Shown here: in pieces, positions 36,958-46,053 of the stretch
Position numbering within the stretch: the stretch's first letter is position 1
Layout: every line of letters begins with the position of its first letter
NCBI GenBank assembly: GCA_008933615.1
Contig: WBUR01000004.1
Location: forward strand, 62,001 to 126,000
Length of the DNA: 64,000 nucleotides
Source of the DNA: a bacterium
GTDB taxonomy: Bacteria > CLD3 > SB21
Reading direction: 5' to 3'
Program-made: the position numbers and the translations under genes
The notes under the pieces: generated by a model
What the model was told of the DNA's origin: nothing
Seen by the model: only the letters and a program-made list of their open reading frames with translations
The model's database searches: none

Positions 36958-37001
36958 AATCTTGATTAAATAGTACACTTTAATCTTGACTAAATAGTAT
37001 A
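36958..37001 (+). promoter_or_regulatory. Tandem operator-like repeat upstream of the SUF operon
   Basis: Two copies of a 20-base unit, AATCTTGAyTAAATAGTAyA, begin at 36958 and 36982. They match at 18 of 20 positions and are 24 bases apart. The core of the second copy, GACTAAATAGTA, contains ACTA-AA-TAGT, a short inverted repeat that resembles the GACT-n-AGTC core of IscR-type sites. It is therefore a candidate target of the Rrf2 regulator encoded at 45446. Confidence 0.55.
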
Positions 37002-37014
37002 GATTGATTACTTT
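36986..37014 (+). promoter_or_regulatory. Predicted promoter of the SUF operon
   Basis: TTGACT at 36986-36991 lies inside the second operator copy and is 17 bases from TACTTT at 37009-37014. The sufB ATG follows 48 bases later. The overlap of operator and -35 suggests repression by blocking polymerase. Confidence 0.55.
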
Positions 37015-37062
37015 AGTTTCAGTTAGAAAATTTAATGACTAAAATGTCCGTAGGGAGTTTTT

Positions 37063-38517
37063 ATGAATACAGAAGTTAGCACAATTGAAGAAATAGCTAA
37101 CAAAGAGTATAAATACGGCTTTGTGACCGATATCGAATCCGATTCAGCGCCCAAGGGCCTCAACGAAGATACGGTCCGATTTATCTCCGCAAAGAAAAAT
37201 GAACCTCCATTTCTCCTTGAATGGCGATTAAAAGCATTTCGACATTGGCTCAAGTTACTTGAGGAAGGCGAGCCCGATTGGCAGAATCTTCATTTTCCAA
37301 AGATTGATTACCAGGACATTATCTATTACTCAGCTCCCAAAAAGAAAAAAGAATTAAAAAGCCTGGATGAAGTTGACCCGGAAATTTTGAAGATGTACGA
37401 TAAACTCGGCATCCCTATCCGCGAACGTGAAATTATGAGTGGCGTTGCGGTAGATGCCGTTTTCGACAGCGTGTCCGTGGCAACCACGTACAAATCAAAA
37501 CTAAAAGAGCTCGGCATTATTTTTTGCTCGTTTTCTGAGGCGGTTCATGAACATCCGGATCTTATTCAAAAATATCTCGGTTCGGTAGTTCCGACAACCG
37601 ACAATTTTTTTGCAGCGCTTAATTCCGCAGTCTTTAGCGACGGATCTTTCTGTTATATCCCAAAAGGCGTGCGTTGCCCGATGGAGTTGTCTACCTATTT
37701 CCGTATCAACGCGGCGAATACAGGCCAATTCGAGCGAACTTTGATTATCGCCGAAGAAGGCGCGTATGTCAGTTATCTCGAAGGCTGCACCGCCCCGATG
37801 CGTGATGAAAACCAGCTTCATGCCGCAGTGGTGGAGCTCGTAGCTCTGGACAACGCGCAGATCAAATACTCGACGATTCAGAACTGGTATCCGGGCGATA
37901 AAGAAGGCAAAGGCGGCATCTATAATTTTGTTACCAAACGCGGCAAATGCGCCGGTGTAAATTCCAAGATCTCATGGACGCAGGTCGAAACAGGCTCTGC
38001 GATAACTTGGAAATACCCAAGCTGTATCCTGATGGGCGACAATTCGGTTGGCGAATTCTACTCAGTTGCGCTGACCAATCACTTTCAACAGGCTGACACC
38101 GGAACAAAGATGATTCACATTGGAAAGAATACCAAAAGCACTATTGTCTCTAAAGGTATTTCCGCCGGACGAGGGCAAAACACCTATCGAGGCCTCGTCA
38201 AAATCATGAAAGGCGCCGAAGGGGCCCGTAATTTCTCACAATGCGACTCCATGCTGCTCGGCGACAAATGCGGCGCACATACCTTCCCTTACATTGAAAT
38301 CAAAAACAATACATCGCAGGTGGAACATGAAGCATCGACATCGAAAATAGGTGAAGACCAAATTTTCTACTGCAATCAGCGCGGCATCTCCACTGAAGAC
38401 GCGATCAATATGATCGTCAACGGGTTTTGTAAAGAGGTTTTTAAAGAACTGCCGATGGAGTTTGCTGTCGAAGCTCAGAAATTACTCGGCGTAAGTTTGG
38501 AAGGAAGCGTGGGATGA
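37063..38517 (+). CDS. sufB: Fe-S cluster assembly scaffold SufB
   Basis: SufB is the scaffold of the SufBCD complex on which new Fe-S clusters are built. The 484-residue length and the segments [21 protein letters not shown], shortened here to [49 protein letters not shown] and [19 protein letters not shown] are diagnostic. The C-terminal [12 protein letters not shown] is conserved. It opens the SUF operon after the tandem operator. Its stop TGA overlaps the start of the first LRR-like gene (ATGATGA), placing that gene inside the operon. Confidence 0.97.
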   Translation: MNTEVSTIEEIANKEYKYGFVTDIESDSAPKGLNEDTVRFISAKKNEPPFLLEWRLKAFRHWLKLLEEGEPDWQNLHFPKIDYQDIIYYSAPKKKKELKSLDEVDPEILKMYDKLGIPIREREIMSGVAVDAVFDSVSVATTYKSKLKELGIIFCSFSEAVHEHPDLIQKYLGSVVPTTDNFFAALNSAVFSDGSFCYIPKGVRCPMELSTYFRINAANTGQFERTLIIAEEGAYVSYLEGCTAPMRDENQLHAAVVELVALDNAQIKYSTIQNWYPGDKEGKGGIYNFVTKRGKCAGVNSKISWTQVETGSAITWKYPSCILMGDNSVGEFYSVALTNHFQQADTGTKMIHIGKNTKSTIVSKGISAGRGQNTYRGLVKIMKGAEGARNFSQCDSMLLGDKCGAHTFPYIEIKNNTSQVEHEASTSKIGEDQIFYCNQRGISTEDAINMIVNGFCKEVFKELPMEFAVEAQKLLGVSLEGSVG

Positions 38518-39929
38518 TGAAAACGATGTCTATGATGTTACTTTTAATCATTCAGACAAACAGCCTTACGTGGGGACAAACCAATACAACCCCGTATCGA
38601 CTGAATACATTAACCGACAAATCAGACACAATCAGACATTTATATCTTGACGACCAACTTGATATTTCAAATTTTTTCAAGTTGTATGTAACGCATTCCC
38701 CCAAAATGGAACTTTCCGGAATACGCGTCATAGATTGCAAGACCGATTCTAATTTCAAGAATCTTTTGGATTTATTAAGAAGTCAATCTGGTTCTCTCGA
38801 AACTGTATATTTCGGAGGAAGTGAAGAAAAATTGGGGCCTGATGAATTCTTAAAAGTTATCGAAAACTTAAATACGGGTCACATAAAAAAGTTCTTTTGG
38901 ATAAATCAAAAAACTCTGACAATAAATTCTAAACTGGCTGATGCAAGAGTTAAGAAAAAGGAAGATCTACGTAATCTCGAAATTATTAACCGAATAAAGA
39001 ACTGCAAAGAATTTTTGAATAACTTGGAATCACTGTCTTTGAAAAACACACCGTTCAACATGTCTGCAAGTTTTCTAACCAAGACAGATTGGCCTAAATT
39101 AAATCATTTGGAATTAAGCGGTACCGGCATTTCTTCAACATTCCTTGATTCATTGATGTTACATAAAGATTCATTTCAGGAATTAAGTTCATTGAATATG
39201 GATTATGTAGAACTGGACCCGGTTTCAGTTAAAAATGGAGCATTCAAAAACCTTAAGGAATTTTCATGTTTTGTACCTGATGCCAATGAGACGGATAGCA
39301 AGAACTTATTCTCAAATTCTGGAACAGATTTTTTTAAGAACATTGAGCGAATACATGTTCCTGTTGTCGTGATTAATAGTACACCATATAGCTCCAAAGA
39401 TATTACTTCAGATTTTGCATTCAAATTTTCCTTTAAAAAAAAAATGGGAGGAAATAATATTGTTGATTCAACTACGTTTTTTAACAAAATGCTGAATCTC
39501 AAAAACCCTGGCTATTTTTTTTGCTCCACAGATCAGTCTAAAATAAAAACATCTTCGATTGTAGCGAGAGCTTTTTCGCTTGAAACTCATTTTTTTTCAA
39601 AGACTGCCGACATAGATAGCTTTATAATTTCATATCCTAACAAAGATAAACTAAGTGTATTATTGGCCAGCCCATTGTTCGGAGAGCAAGAAGTAGTGAA
39701 TCATGCAGAGATTCTATCATCATTGCGAACCGGAGATGTTTTTCTTGTAAACACACGTATTCGGCCGGATCAACTATTAACAGTACGAGATCATTTAGAC
39801 ACCAGGGTTCATCGTATTACGATCCAATACCCATCTGAAAACCCTGCATGGTGGAACAATCCCTTTTTACAACAATATAATCTACATCAATTGAATATCC
39901 CAAAGTTTAATGTGCCAAAATTTAAATAA
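38514..39929 (+). CDS. Secreted LRR-like protein inserted in the SUF operon (copy 1)
   Basis: The 471-residue protein has a signal peptide (about residues 1-21, cut near TWGQ) and then irregular leucine-rich repeats of the type LxSLxLKNTPxxxxxxF, [19 protein letters not shown], and [13 protein letters not shown]. The rest is rich in K, N, S and F without enzyme motifs. It starts 4 bases before the sufB stop, so translation is coupled to sufB. The base composition and many A/T-rich codons look different from the suf genes around it. It is followed 19 bases later by a second, related gene. Function unknown; an LRR suggests protein binding outside the cytoplasm. Confidence 0.75.
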   Translation: MMKTMSMMLLLIIQTNSLTWGQTNTTPYRLNTLTDKSDTIRHLYLDDQLDISNFFKLYVTHSPKMELSGIRVIDCKTDSNFKNLLDLLRSQSGSLETVYFGGSEEKLGPDEFLKVIENLNTGHIKKFFWINQKTLTINSKLADARVKKKEDLRNLEIINRIKNCKEFLNNLESLSLKNTPFNMSASFLTKTDWPKLNHLELSGTGISSTFLDSLMLHKDSFQELSSLNMDYVELDPVSVKNGAFKNLKEFSCFVPDANETDSKNLFSNSGTDFFKNIERIHVPVVVINSTPYSSKDITSDFAFKFSFKKKMGGNNIVDSTTFFNKMLNLKNPGYFFCSTDQSKIKTSSIVARAFSLETHFFSKTADIDSFIISYPNKDKLSVLLASPLFGEQEVVNHAEILSSLRTGDVFLVNTRIRPDQLLTVRDHLDTRVHRITIQYPSENPAWWNNPFLQQYNLHQLNIPKFNVPKFK

Positions 39930-39948
39930 GAATTCAGGACAAAAAACA

Positions 39949-41208
39949 ATGAAGAGACTACTCTTTTATTTTTTATTACTAGGAATCATCCTTGGGCCAC
40001 CAAACTTGATGGCACAATCATTTATTTCAGTTTATTCCAACAAAGATTTTCCAAGCCTTAAAGTAAATACTGACCCTCTAGAAGTGGTATTCGTTGAACA
40101 TACATTTAATAAAAAATCACTTGAATGGTTGTCCCAAGCTGAGTTTCGTGGTCGAATTTCATCTGTTGTTTTCGATCATTGTGACCTGTCAACTTCTGCA
40201 TTCCAAGAATTCTCAGATTTGTTTAAACAGGGACAACTCAAAAAGCTCTCTTTCTATGGAATTAAATCTGCGATGTCACCGAAATTTGACCACTTCGCTG
40301 ATCAGTTGGAAATTTTAACCATTGTTGATTGTGGGTTCGGAAAGTCTTTTTATAAAAATTTTACACAGGAAAATACAAAACAATTAAAAGAACTTACAAT
40401 CTCAAACTCTCTCATATGGAAGGAATATGTTGAGATTATTAGATCCTGGAAAATTGGGCCGCATATACAAAGCCTTGATTTGAGCCACAACTCCCTTTCT
40501 AACGAGATCTTGACTATTTTATGTGATGAAGAAATGCCCGAACTAAAAATCGTTAAGTTAAACGGCTTAAATCTGGTAATTTCGGATAATCCGAAGAAAT
40601 ATTCGAAGCAATTCCCCGCTTTGATTTCATCCTTTAATTTAAACTTTAATGTCCCTTGGGAGCGAATGCCCAAATTGAAACACCTTGAGATGAGTTTTAT
40701 TGCAGAATTGAGCGAATCTCTAACTAAGGTGTATGATGATGCCCGATGGGAGAATTTTGATGTCTTTATCGGACCTTTGCCAAAAGAAGAAATTATTACA
40801 AAACCATTATCAGGTATGACTTACGATCTAAAAAAATACCAAAATAAAATAGATGTATATGACAAAATCTACCAACATATTTTTTCTCGTCCGATAAAGT
40901 CTCGTTATATGTCTGTGTCTTTCAATTCTGCAAAGAGATTAGACTTTTTCCTTCACTCTCCACAGGCACAATTTACCAGTAACTTAATTTTGGCTGGGTT
41001 TTTTTGGGGCGAAATTGATATTCAAGCGGTTCTGGACATGAATTTATTGCCCTCGCTAAAGACTGTGGAACTTAAGAACGCATCATTAACTCAAAGTGAA
41101 GCAATGAATTTGATACGAAGATACCCACAGTATGAATTCAATATAGATATATCATCCGGTTTAAGGAATGATGGAATTCAATATTGGCCCATCATTATTC
41201 AAGATTAA
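39949..41208 (+). CDS. Secreted LRR-like protein inserted in the SUF operon (copy 2)
   Basis: The 419-residue product starts with a signal peptide (KRLLFYFLLLGIILG, cut after about LMAQ). It then shows leucine-rich repeat spacing, such as LEILTIVDCGF, LKELTISNSLI, IQSLDLSHNSLS and LKHLEMSFIAEL. The C-terminal part reuses this pattern in ILAGFFWGEIDIQAVLDM and LKTVELKNASLT. It resembles copy 1 in layout, with signal, LRRs and a similar size, and may be a diverged duplicate. The ATG at 39949 is chosen because the signal peptide follows directly and AGGA lies upstream. sufC starts 19 bases after its stop. Confidence 0.75.
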   Translation: MKRLLFYFLLLGIILGPPNLMAQSFISVYSNKDFPSLKVNTDPLEVVFVEHTFNKKSLEWLSQAEFRGRISSVVFDHCDLSTSAFQEFSDLFKQGQLKKLSFYGIKSAMSPKFDHFADQLEILTIVDCGFGKSFYKNFTQENTKQLKELTISNSLIWKEYVEIIRSWKIGPHIQSLDLSHNSLSNEILTILCDEEMPELKIVKLNGLNLVISDNPKKYSKQFPALISSFNLNFNVPWERMPKLKHLEMSFIAELSESLTKVYDDARWENFDVFIGPLPKEEIITKPLSGMTYDLKKYQNKIDVYDKIYQHIFSRPIKSRYMSVSFNSAKRLDFFLHSPQAQFTSNLILAGFFWGEIDIQAVLDMNLLPSLKTVELKNASLTQSEAMNLIRRYPQYEFNIDISSGLRNDGIQYWPIIIQD

Positions 41209-41227
41209 AACCAAAGGAACATTTCAA

Positions 41228-41986
41228 ATGTTAGAAATTAAAAACCTTCATGCGTCCGTTAACGGAAACGAGATACTGCACGGCGTCAATTTAAAGGTTA
41301 ACGCGGGTGAAATTCACGCCATCATGGGCCCCAACGGTTCCGGCAAAAGCACGCTGGCGCAAATTCTAGCCGGACGGGAAGACTACCGTATTACCGAAGG
41401 TGAAGTGACTTATAACGGTAAGAGCCTTTTGGAAATGTCTCCGGAAGACCGCGCGGCGGAAGGCGTCTTTTTAGCGTTTCAATATCCGGTTGAAATTCCA
41501 GGCGTTAATAACACGTATTTCCTGAAAACGGCTTTGAATGCGATCCGCAAATACCGCGGAGAAGAGCCCCTTGACGCAATGGATTTTCTGACGCTGGTAA
41601 AACAAAAAATGAAATTGGTTGAAATGGATGAAGACCTTCTCAAACGGCCGGTGAATGAAGGGTTTTCCGGCGGCGAAAAAAAACGAAATGAAATTTTTCA
41701 AATGGCCGTATTGAATCCCAAGTTGTCCATATTGGATGAAACCGATTCCGGGCTTGATATCGACGCGCTGAAGATCGTATCCCACGGCGTTAATAAACTG
41801 CGTTCCAAAGACAATGCCGCAATTGTCGTGACCCATTATCAGCGCTTGTTGAATTATATCATACCGGATTTTGTTCATGTTCTCGTCGACGGGCAAATTG
41901 TCAAATCGGGCGGAAAAGAACTCGCTCTGCAACTGGAAGAAAAAGGTTATGACTGGACTCGGGAAACCGAAGGAGCATCGGTATAA
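41228..41986 (+). CDS. sufC: SUF ATPase SufC
   Basis: SufC is the ABC-type ATPase of the SufBCD scaffold complex. The 252 residues contain the Walker A GPNGSGKST, the Q-loop FLAFQYPVEIPG, the SufC-type signature NEGFSGGEKKRNEI, and the Walker B LSILDETDSGLD with the D-loop. The C-terminal VTHYQRLLNYI is characteristic of SufC. The ATG at 41228 is chosen because AAAGGAAC precedes it; the longer in-frame extension starting at 41168 lies within the preceding LRR gene. SufD begins at the last base of the stop region with a 1-base overlap. Confidence 0.97.
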   Translation: MLEIKNLHASVNGNEILHGVNLKVNAGEIHAIMGPNGSGKSTLAQILAGREDYRITEGEVTYNGKSLLEMSPEDRAAEGVFLAFQYPVEIPGVNNTYFLKTALNAIRKYRGEEPLDAMDFLTLVKQKMKLVEMDEDLLKRPVNEGFSGGEKKRNEIFQMAVLNPKLSILDETDSGLDIDALKIVSHGVNKLRSKDNAAIVVTHYQRLLNYIIPDFVHVLVDGQIVKSGGKELALQLEEKGYDWTRETEGASV

Positions 41987-43305
41987 TGGCAGCGATCACA
42001 AATAATAAGGAGTGGTACCAAAAACAGTTTCGCTCATTTGAAGAAAGCCTGAACGGCCAGAAATCCCTGCCGATTCATGATTTCAGGAAACTGGCATTTG
42101 ACCAGTTTATGGCCTTGGATTTTCCCAATTCAAAAAACGAGGATTGGAAATATACGAATATTGAGCCCATACTGAATAGCGCCTTTGAATCATCGTCAGG
42201 TAACGATGTAAGCAAGATTACATCGGAAGTCATTGAGCCGTTTTTGATTGCGGATATGGCGGTGCAATTGATTTTTGTCGACGGACAATTTTCTCAGGCA
42301 TTGTCTAAAACAGGTGTTATACCAAAAGGAATAACAATTACGCGTTTGTCCGACGCTTTGTCTGCGCATGCTGACAAAATTCAAACCAGAATACAAGACA
42401 GGCTTAAAACAAACAAGAATATTTTTACCGCTTTGAATTCCGCATTTATAATGAATGGCGTTTATATTGAAATTGGAGACCATGCGGCTTTGGAAAAACC
42501 TATTTATATTCTACACTTATCGGCATCCGATAATAAGCCATACCTCAACCAGCCGTATCATCTTATTACAACCGGGAAAAACTCTCAGGTATCGATCGTC
42601 GAAAACTCTGCAAGCTTGGTAGATGGATCTGTTTTTACGAATAGTTTCACGGATATCGCTGTCGGCGCCGATGCAAGAGTTGAGTATGTTAAGATACAAC
42701 AGGAAAGCACTAAAACATTTCATATTGGTTCAACCGAAATTCACCAAGACCGTAATAGCCGCTTTACTCACAGGCTGATTACCTCCGGCGGAGCGCTTGT
42801 TCGTAATGTCATACAGGTTCACTTGGATGATGAAGGTATTGAAAGTACATTGGACGGAGTCTATTTGGCCCATGGCACGCAGCATGTTGATAATCGTACG
42901 ATTATTCATCACGCTAAGCCCAATTGCAACAGCCACGAGCTCTATAAAGGCATTCTGGACGGCAAGTCAAGCGGCGTTTTTAACGGCAAGATCATTGTTC
43001 ATCCCGATGCGCAAAAAACGGACGCCAAGCAGTCCAATAAGAATATTTTGTTATCTCAGGATGCCGTCATGAATACAAAACCGCAGTTGGAGATTTTTGC
43101 AGATGATGTTAAGTGTACACACGGTGCGACGATTGGGCGCCTGGAAGAAGAATCGTTATTTTACTTACGGTCGCGCGGCATTGGAAAAGAACAAGCAAAA
43201 AATATGCTGACATACGCATTTGCAGGAGAAATTGTCAGCCGGATCGGCCACGAACCAACCAGAACTTATTTGGACGGCCTGTTATTAGATCGTCTGGAAC
43301 ATTAG
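41986..43305 (+). CDS. sufD: Fe-S cluster assembly protein SufD
   Basis: SufD is the second scaffold subunit, a paralogue of SufB. The 439-residue protein has NSKNEDWKYTNIEPIL near the start, the beta-helix core with SIVENSASLV, and the conserved C-terminal segments VDNRTIIHHAKPNCNSHELYKG (quoted in part as HHAKPNCNSHELYKG), FNGKIIVHPDAQKTDAKQ and LEIFADDVKCTHGATIG. The length is normal. It overlaps sufC by one base and precedes sufS by 11 bases. Together with sufB and sufC this gives the full SufBCD set. Confidence 0.96.
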   Translation: MAAITNNKEWYQKQFRSFEESLNGQKSLPIHDFRKLAFDQFMALDFPNSKNEDWKYTNIEPILNSAFESSSGNDVSKITSEVIEPFLIADMAVQLIFVDGQFSQALSKTGVIPKGITITRLSDALSAHADKIQTRIQDRLKTNKNIFTALNSAFIMNGVYIEIGDHAALEKPIYILHLSASDNKPYLNQPYHLITTGKNSQVSIVENSASLVDGSVFTNSFTDIAVGADARVEYVKIQQESTKTFHIGSTEIHQDRNSRFTHRLITSGGALVRNVIQVHLDDEGIESTLDGVYLAHGTQHVDNRTIIHHAKPNCNSHELYKGILDGKSSGVFNGKIIVHPDAQKTDAKQSNKNILLSQDAVMNTKPQLEIFADDVKCTHGATIGRLEEESLFYLRSRGIGKEQAKNMLTYAFAGEIVSRIGHEPTRTYLDGLLLDRLEH

Positions 43306-43316
43306 CACAAACCTCT

Positions 43317-44576
43317 ATGAGCGTCGCACAAAAAATAATACCTGTTAGTGTCAGTTCGCCGCTGGATGTTGAAAGGATCCGCCAGGACTTTCCCATTCTG
43401 ACGGAACGTATCCACGGTAAACCGCTTATCTACCTTGATAACGCCGCCACGACGCAAAAGCCTTTATTTGTCATTGATGCCGTACATCATTATTACCGCG
43501 CCCAAAACGCCAATATTCACCGTGGAACCCATTACCTCAGCCAGGTAGCGACTTTCGAATATGAAAAAGCGCGCGGCAAGATCCGCCAGTTCATCAATGC
43601 CAAAGATAATAAAGAAATTATATTTGTTCGCGGCACCACTGAAGCTATCAACCTCGTGTCCAGCGCCTACGGGCGAAAATTTATCCGCGCGGGTGATGAA
43701 ATCATTATCTCCGCCATGGAACATCACTCGAATATTGTACCGTGGCAGATTTTATGCGAACAAACCGGCGCAGTTCTCCGCGTCATACCGATGAACCAGA
43801 GCGGCGAATTAATCATGGAAGAATATGTCAAACTTCTGAACGAAAAGACAAAATTGGTATCTGTTGTTCATATCTCAAACGCTCTCGGAACGGTAAATCC
43901 AGTTAAAGAAATCATTCGCCTTGCTCATGAGCGCAATATTCCGGTCATGCTTGATGCGGCTCAATCCATTCCACATGCGCCGGTTGACGTTAGGGATTTA
44001 GACTGTGATTTTCTTGTTTTTTCCGGCCATAAAATGTACGGCCCTACCGGCGTGGGCGTTCTCTACGGCAAGCAGCAATTATTGGAAAGCATGCCGCCAT
44101 ATCATGGCGGTGGAGATATGATCCGTACCGTGAGTTTTGAGAAAACCACGTATGCTGAATTGCCGAATAAATTTGAAGCGGGTACGCCTAACATAGCCGG
44201 AGGTATCGGACTCGGCGCTGCCGTAGATTACATCAATCGCATCGGCATTCACAAAATCGCGGAGTATGAAACTGAACTGATGGCGTATGCAACGGAAAAG
44301 TTGTCCGCGATAAACAAATTAAAAATTATCGGTACGGCAAAAGAAAAGGCCGGCGCGATCTCTTTTGTGATGGAGAATGTGCATCCCCACGATGCCGGCA
44401 CCTTATTGGATCTGGAAGGTATCGCTATCCGAACAGGCCATCATTGTGCACAACCCGTCATGCAGTTTTACGGCATTCCCGCCACATCCCGCGCGTCCTT
44501 ATCGTTCTATAATACCAAAGAGGATGTTGATGCGCTCGTTAAAGGCCTGCACAAGGTCATGGAGGTATTCAAGTAA
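43317..44576 (+). CDS. sufS: Cysteine desulfurase SufS
   Basis: SufS takes sulfur from cysteine with PLP and passes it as persulfide to SufU or SufE. Diagnostic features are YLDNAATTQKP, the PLP-binding lysine in FSGHKMYGPTGVG, HGGGDMIRTV, FEAGTPN, and the active-site cysteine in RTGHHCAQPVM. The ATG at 43317 follows sufD by 11 bases; the upstream in-frame extension reads through the end of sufD and is not used. The 419 residues are typical. It overlaps the start of sufU by one base. Confidence 0.97.
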   Translation: MSVAQKIIPVSVSSPLDVERIRQDFPILTERIHGKPLIYLDNAATTQKPLFVIDAVHHYYRAQNANIHRGTHYLSQVATFEYEKARGKIRQFINAKDNKEIIFVRGTTEAINLVSSAYGRKFIRAGDEIIISAMEHHSNIVPWQILCEQTGAVLRVIPMNQSGELIMEEYVKLLNEKTKLVSVVHISNALGTVNPVKEIIRLAHERNIPVMLDAAQSIPHAPVDVRDLDCDFLVFSGHKMYGPTGVGVLYGKQQLLESMPPYHGGGDMIRTVSFEKTTYAELPNKFEAGTPNIAGGIGLGAAVDYINRIGIHKIAEYETELMAYATEKLSAINKLKIIGTAKEKAGAISFVMENVHPHDAGTLLDLEGIAIRTGHHCAQPVMQFYGIPATSRASLSFYNTKEDVDALVKGLHKVMEVFK

Positions 44577-45028
44577 TGTCGAACACAAACGAACTTTATC
44601 AGGAGATCATTCTTGATCACAATAAGAACCCGCGTAATTACCACAAGATTGAAAACCCTACCTGTTCACAAGAAGGGTTCAATCCCTTGTGCGGAGATCA
44701 TCTGCATTTGTATTTGAAATTAGAGGACGGGTTCATCAGAGATATCAGTTTTGAAGGAAACGGATGCGCCATTTCAAAATCATCCGCATCTTTAATGACC
44801 TCCGTATTAAAAGGGAAAACCGTCAAAGAGGCGGATGAATTATTTGAAAAATTTCATAAGCTGGTCACTTCCCCGATGGATGAGGAACAGCAAATTGAGG
44901 AATTAGGAAAATTAGCCGTATTTTCGGGAGTACGGGAATTTCCTGCGCGCGTCAAATGCGCAAGCCTCGCATGGCATACTTTAAGGGCAGCGCTTGATAA
45001 TAAAGATAAGATCGTTACGACGGAGTAG
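44576..45028 (+). CDS. sufU: Zinc-dependent sulfurtransferase/scaffold SufU (NifU-like)
   Basis: SufU accepts sulfur from SufS and delivers it to SufBCD. The 150 residues carry LYQEIILDHNKNPRNY, the zinc/sulfur-transfer cysteines in NPLCGDHL (Cys and Asp), GNGCAISKSS, and a third in RVKCASLAWHTL. The SufU-specific insertion between the second and third cysteines (about residues 80-110) is present. It sits between sufS (1-base overlap) and sufT, as in Firmicutes and many FCB operons with the SufS-SufU pair. Confidence 0.96.
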   Translation: MSNTNELYQEIILDHNKNPRNYHKIENPTCSQEGFNPLCGDHLHLYLKLEDGFIRDISFEGNGCAISKSSASLMTSVLKGKTVKEADELFEKFHKLVTSPMDEEQQIEELGKLAVFSGVREFPARVKCASLAWHTLRAALDNKDKIVTTE

Positions 45029-45034
45029 AAAATT

Positions 45035-45358
45035 ATGGATAAAGAAACGACATACAGCGGAATGGAGTTACAGGTCATCGAAGTTTTGAAGACATGTTTC
45101 GATCCTGAGATTCCCGTCAATATTTATGAACTGGGTTTAATTTACGAAGTTAAGGTCGATGAGAAGGGGTTTGCACATGTTAAGATGACGTTGACTTCGC
45201 CTATGTGCCCCGTCGCGGAGTCTCTCCCCCCGGAAGTGGAAAATAAGATACAATACGTTCCGGGTATCACGGACGTAAAAGTTGAGGTCGTGTGGGAGCC
45301 AACGTGGAATCCTTCGATGATGTCGGATGTCGCGCGCCTGGAATTGGGTATGATGTAG
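45035..45358 (+). CDS. sufT: SufT-like MIP18/DUF59 protein
   Basis: The 107-residue protein is a single DUF59 (MIP18) domain. It has the signature CFDPEIPVNIYELGLIYEV, then VKMTLTSPMCPVAESLP with the conserved cysteine, VTDVKVEVVWEPTW-like strand ending in WNPSMMSDVARLELG. SufT helps mature Fe-S proteins under demand, downstream of the SUF scaffold. It is 6 bases after sufU. The operon is likely to end at the inverted repeat that follows. Confidence 0.94.
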   Translation: MDKETTYSGMELQVIEVLKTCFDPEIPVNIYELGLIYEVKVDEKGFAHVKMTLTSPMCPVAESLPPEVENKIQYVPGITDVKVEVVWEPTWNPSMMSDVARLELGMM

Positions 45359-45365
45359 CTTGCAG

Positions 45366-45394
45366 CAGAATTCAGAATATTCTTCTGAATTCTG
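45366..45394 (+). promoter_or_regulatory. Inverted repeat between sufT and rrf2 (operator or terminator)
   Basis: CAGAATTCAGAA at 45366-45377 pairs perfectly with TTCTGAATTCTG at 45383-45394 around a five-base loop. The trailing TTTCC is a poor T-run for termination, so an operator for the nearby Rrf2 regulator is also possible. It does not resemble the tandem repeat ahead of sufB. Confidence 0.5.
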
Positions 45395-45445
45395 TTTCCT
45401 GTATTCTTATGAGAAAATTCTTTAACAATTAAAGTAGCGAAAAGT

Positions 45446-45913
45446 ATGAAATTCAGCACGCAAGAAGAATACGGTTTACGTTGCTTAATACAAATAGCCC
45501 GCCATCATGCGTCCGGTGGTTTGACCATTCCTCAGATCAGTCAGGCGGAAGGATTGAGCGAAGCGAATGCCGCAAAATTGTTGCGCGTCTTGCGCATCGG
45601 TGGATTTGTAGACAGTTCTCGCGGCCATGAAGGCGGTTACACCTTATCACGTCCAGCCGATCAAATTCACGTTGGCGAAGTATTAGCTGTGCTGGGCGGT
45701 AGGCTTTATGAATCTGATTTTTGCGAGAAACATACCGGATTTGAAAAAATGTGTACACACAACACCAGTTGTTCCGTGCGGTCATTATGGCAAACAGTAC
45801 AAATCGCAGTTGATAAAGTTTTGAACAAGATTACTGTGCAGGATATGCTTGGGTCGGAGCAAGCGTTTCAAAGTCAAATCAGCATTCCGATACTTCAATC
45901 TCTTGATGTTTAA
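45446..45913 (+). CDS. Rrf2-family transcriptional regulator, likely Fe-S sensing
   Basis: The 155-residue protein is a winged-helix Rrf2 member, related to IscR and SufR. It has the N-terminal MKFSTQEEYGLRCLIQIA, the helix-turn-helix around IPQISQAEGLSEANAAKLLRVL, and the wing GFVDSSRGHEGGYTLSRP. Three cysteines in FCEKHTGFEKMCTHNTSC are spaced as in cluster-binding family members, so it probably senses a [2Fe-2S] or [4Fe-4S] cluster. It lies next to the SUF operon, which makes it the likely regulator of the tandem site upstream of sufB. Confidence 0.9.
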   Translation: MKFSTQEEYGLRCLIQIARHHASGGLTIPQISQAEGLSEANAAKLLRVLRIGGFVDSSRGHEGGYTLSRPADQIHVGEVLAVLGGRLYESDFCEKHTGFEKMCTHNTSCSVRSLWQTVQIAVDKVLNKITVQDMLGSEQAFQSQISIPILQSLDV

Positions 45914-45921
45914 GTCACCTG

Positions 45922-46017
45922 TCATTTCACGCTTGGCATGACCGTCCGGGAAAGCAAACTCCAAACAAACAAAACTAATCCACCCAGCAAGCTGCCTTTG
46001 AATAGTGATTTGCTCAT
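45922..46017 (-). CDS. 31-residue membrane microprotein downstream of nhaA
   Basis: A minus-strand frame from ATG 46017 to TGA at 45924-45922 encodes 31 residues: a charged MSKSLFKG start, then a hydrophobic helix (around LLGGLVLFVWSLLS) and a short basic end. The ribosome site AAGGAAA lies about five bases upstream. It is 37 bases downstream of the nhaA stop on the same strand. Its start resembles the N-terminus of larger single-helix membrane proteins, so it may be a complete microprotein or the stub of one. Confidence is moderate because of its size. Confidence 0.45.
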   Translation of the reverse strand: MSKSLFKGSLLGGLVLFVWSLLSRTVMPSVK

Positions 46018-46053
46018 TGCATTTCCTTGTTATCTGTGATTGGGTTAATGTAT

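Noticed and set aside
45911-45924. Selenocysteine at the TGA ending the nhaA-adjacent microprotein.
   Set aside because: The next in-frame stop comes only three codons later, so readthrough would add almost nothing.
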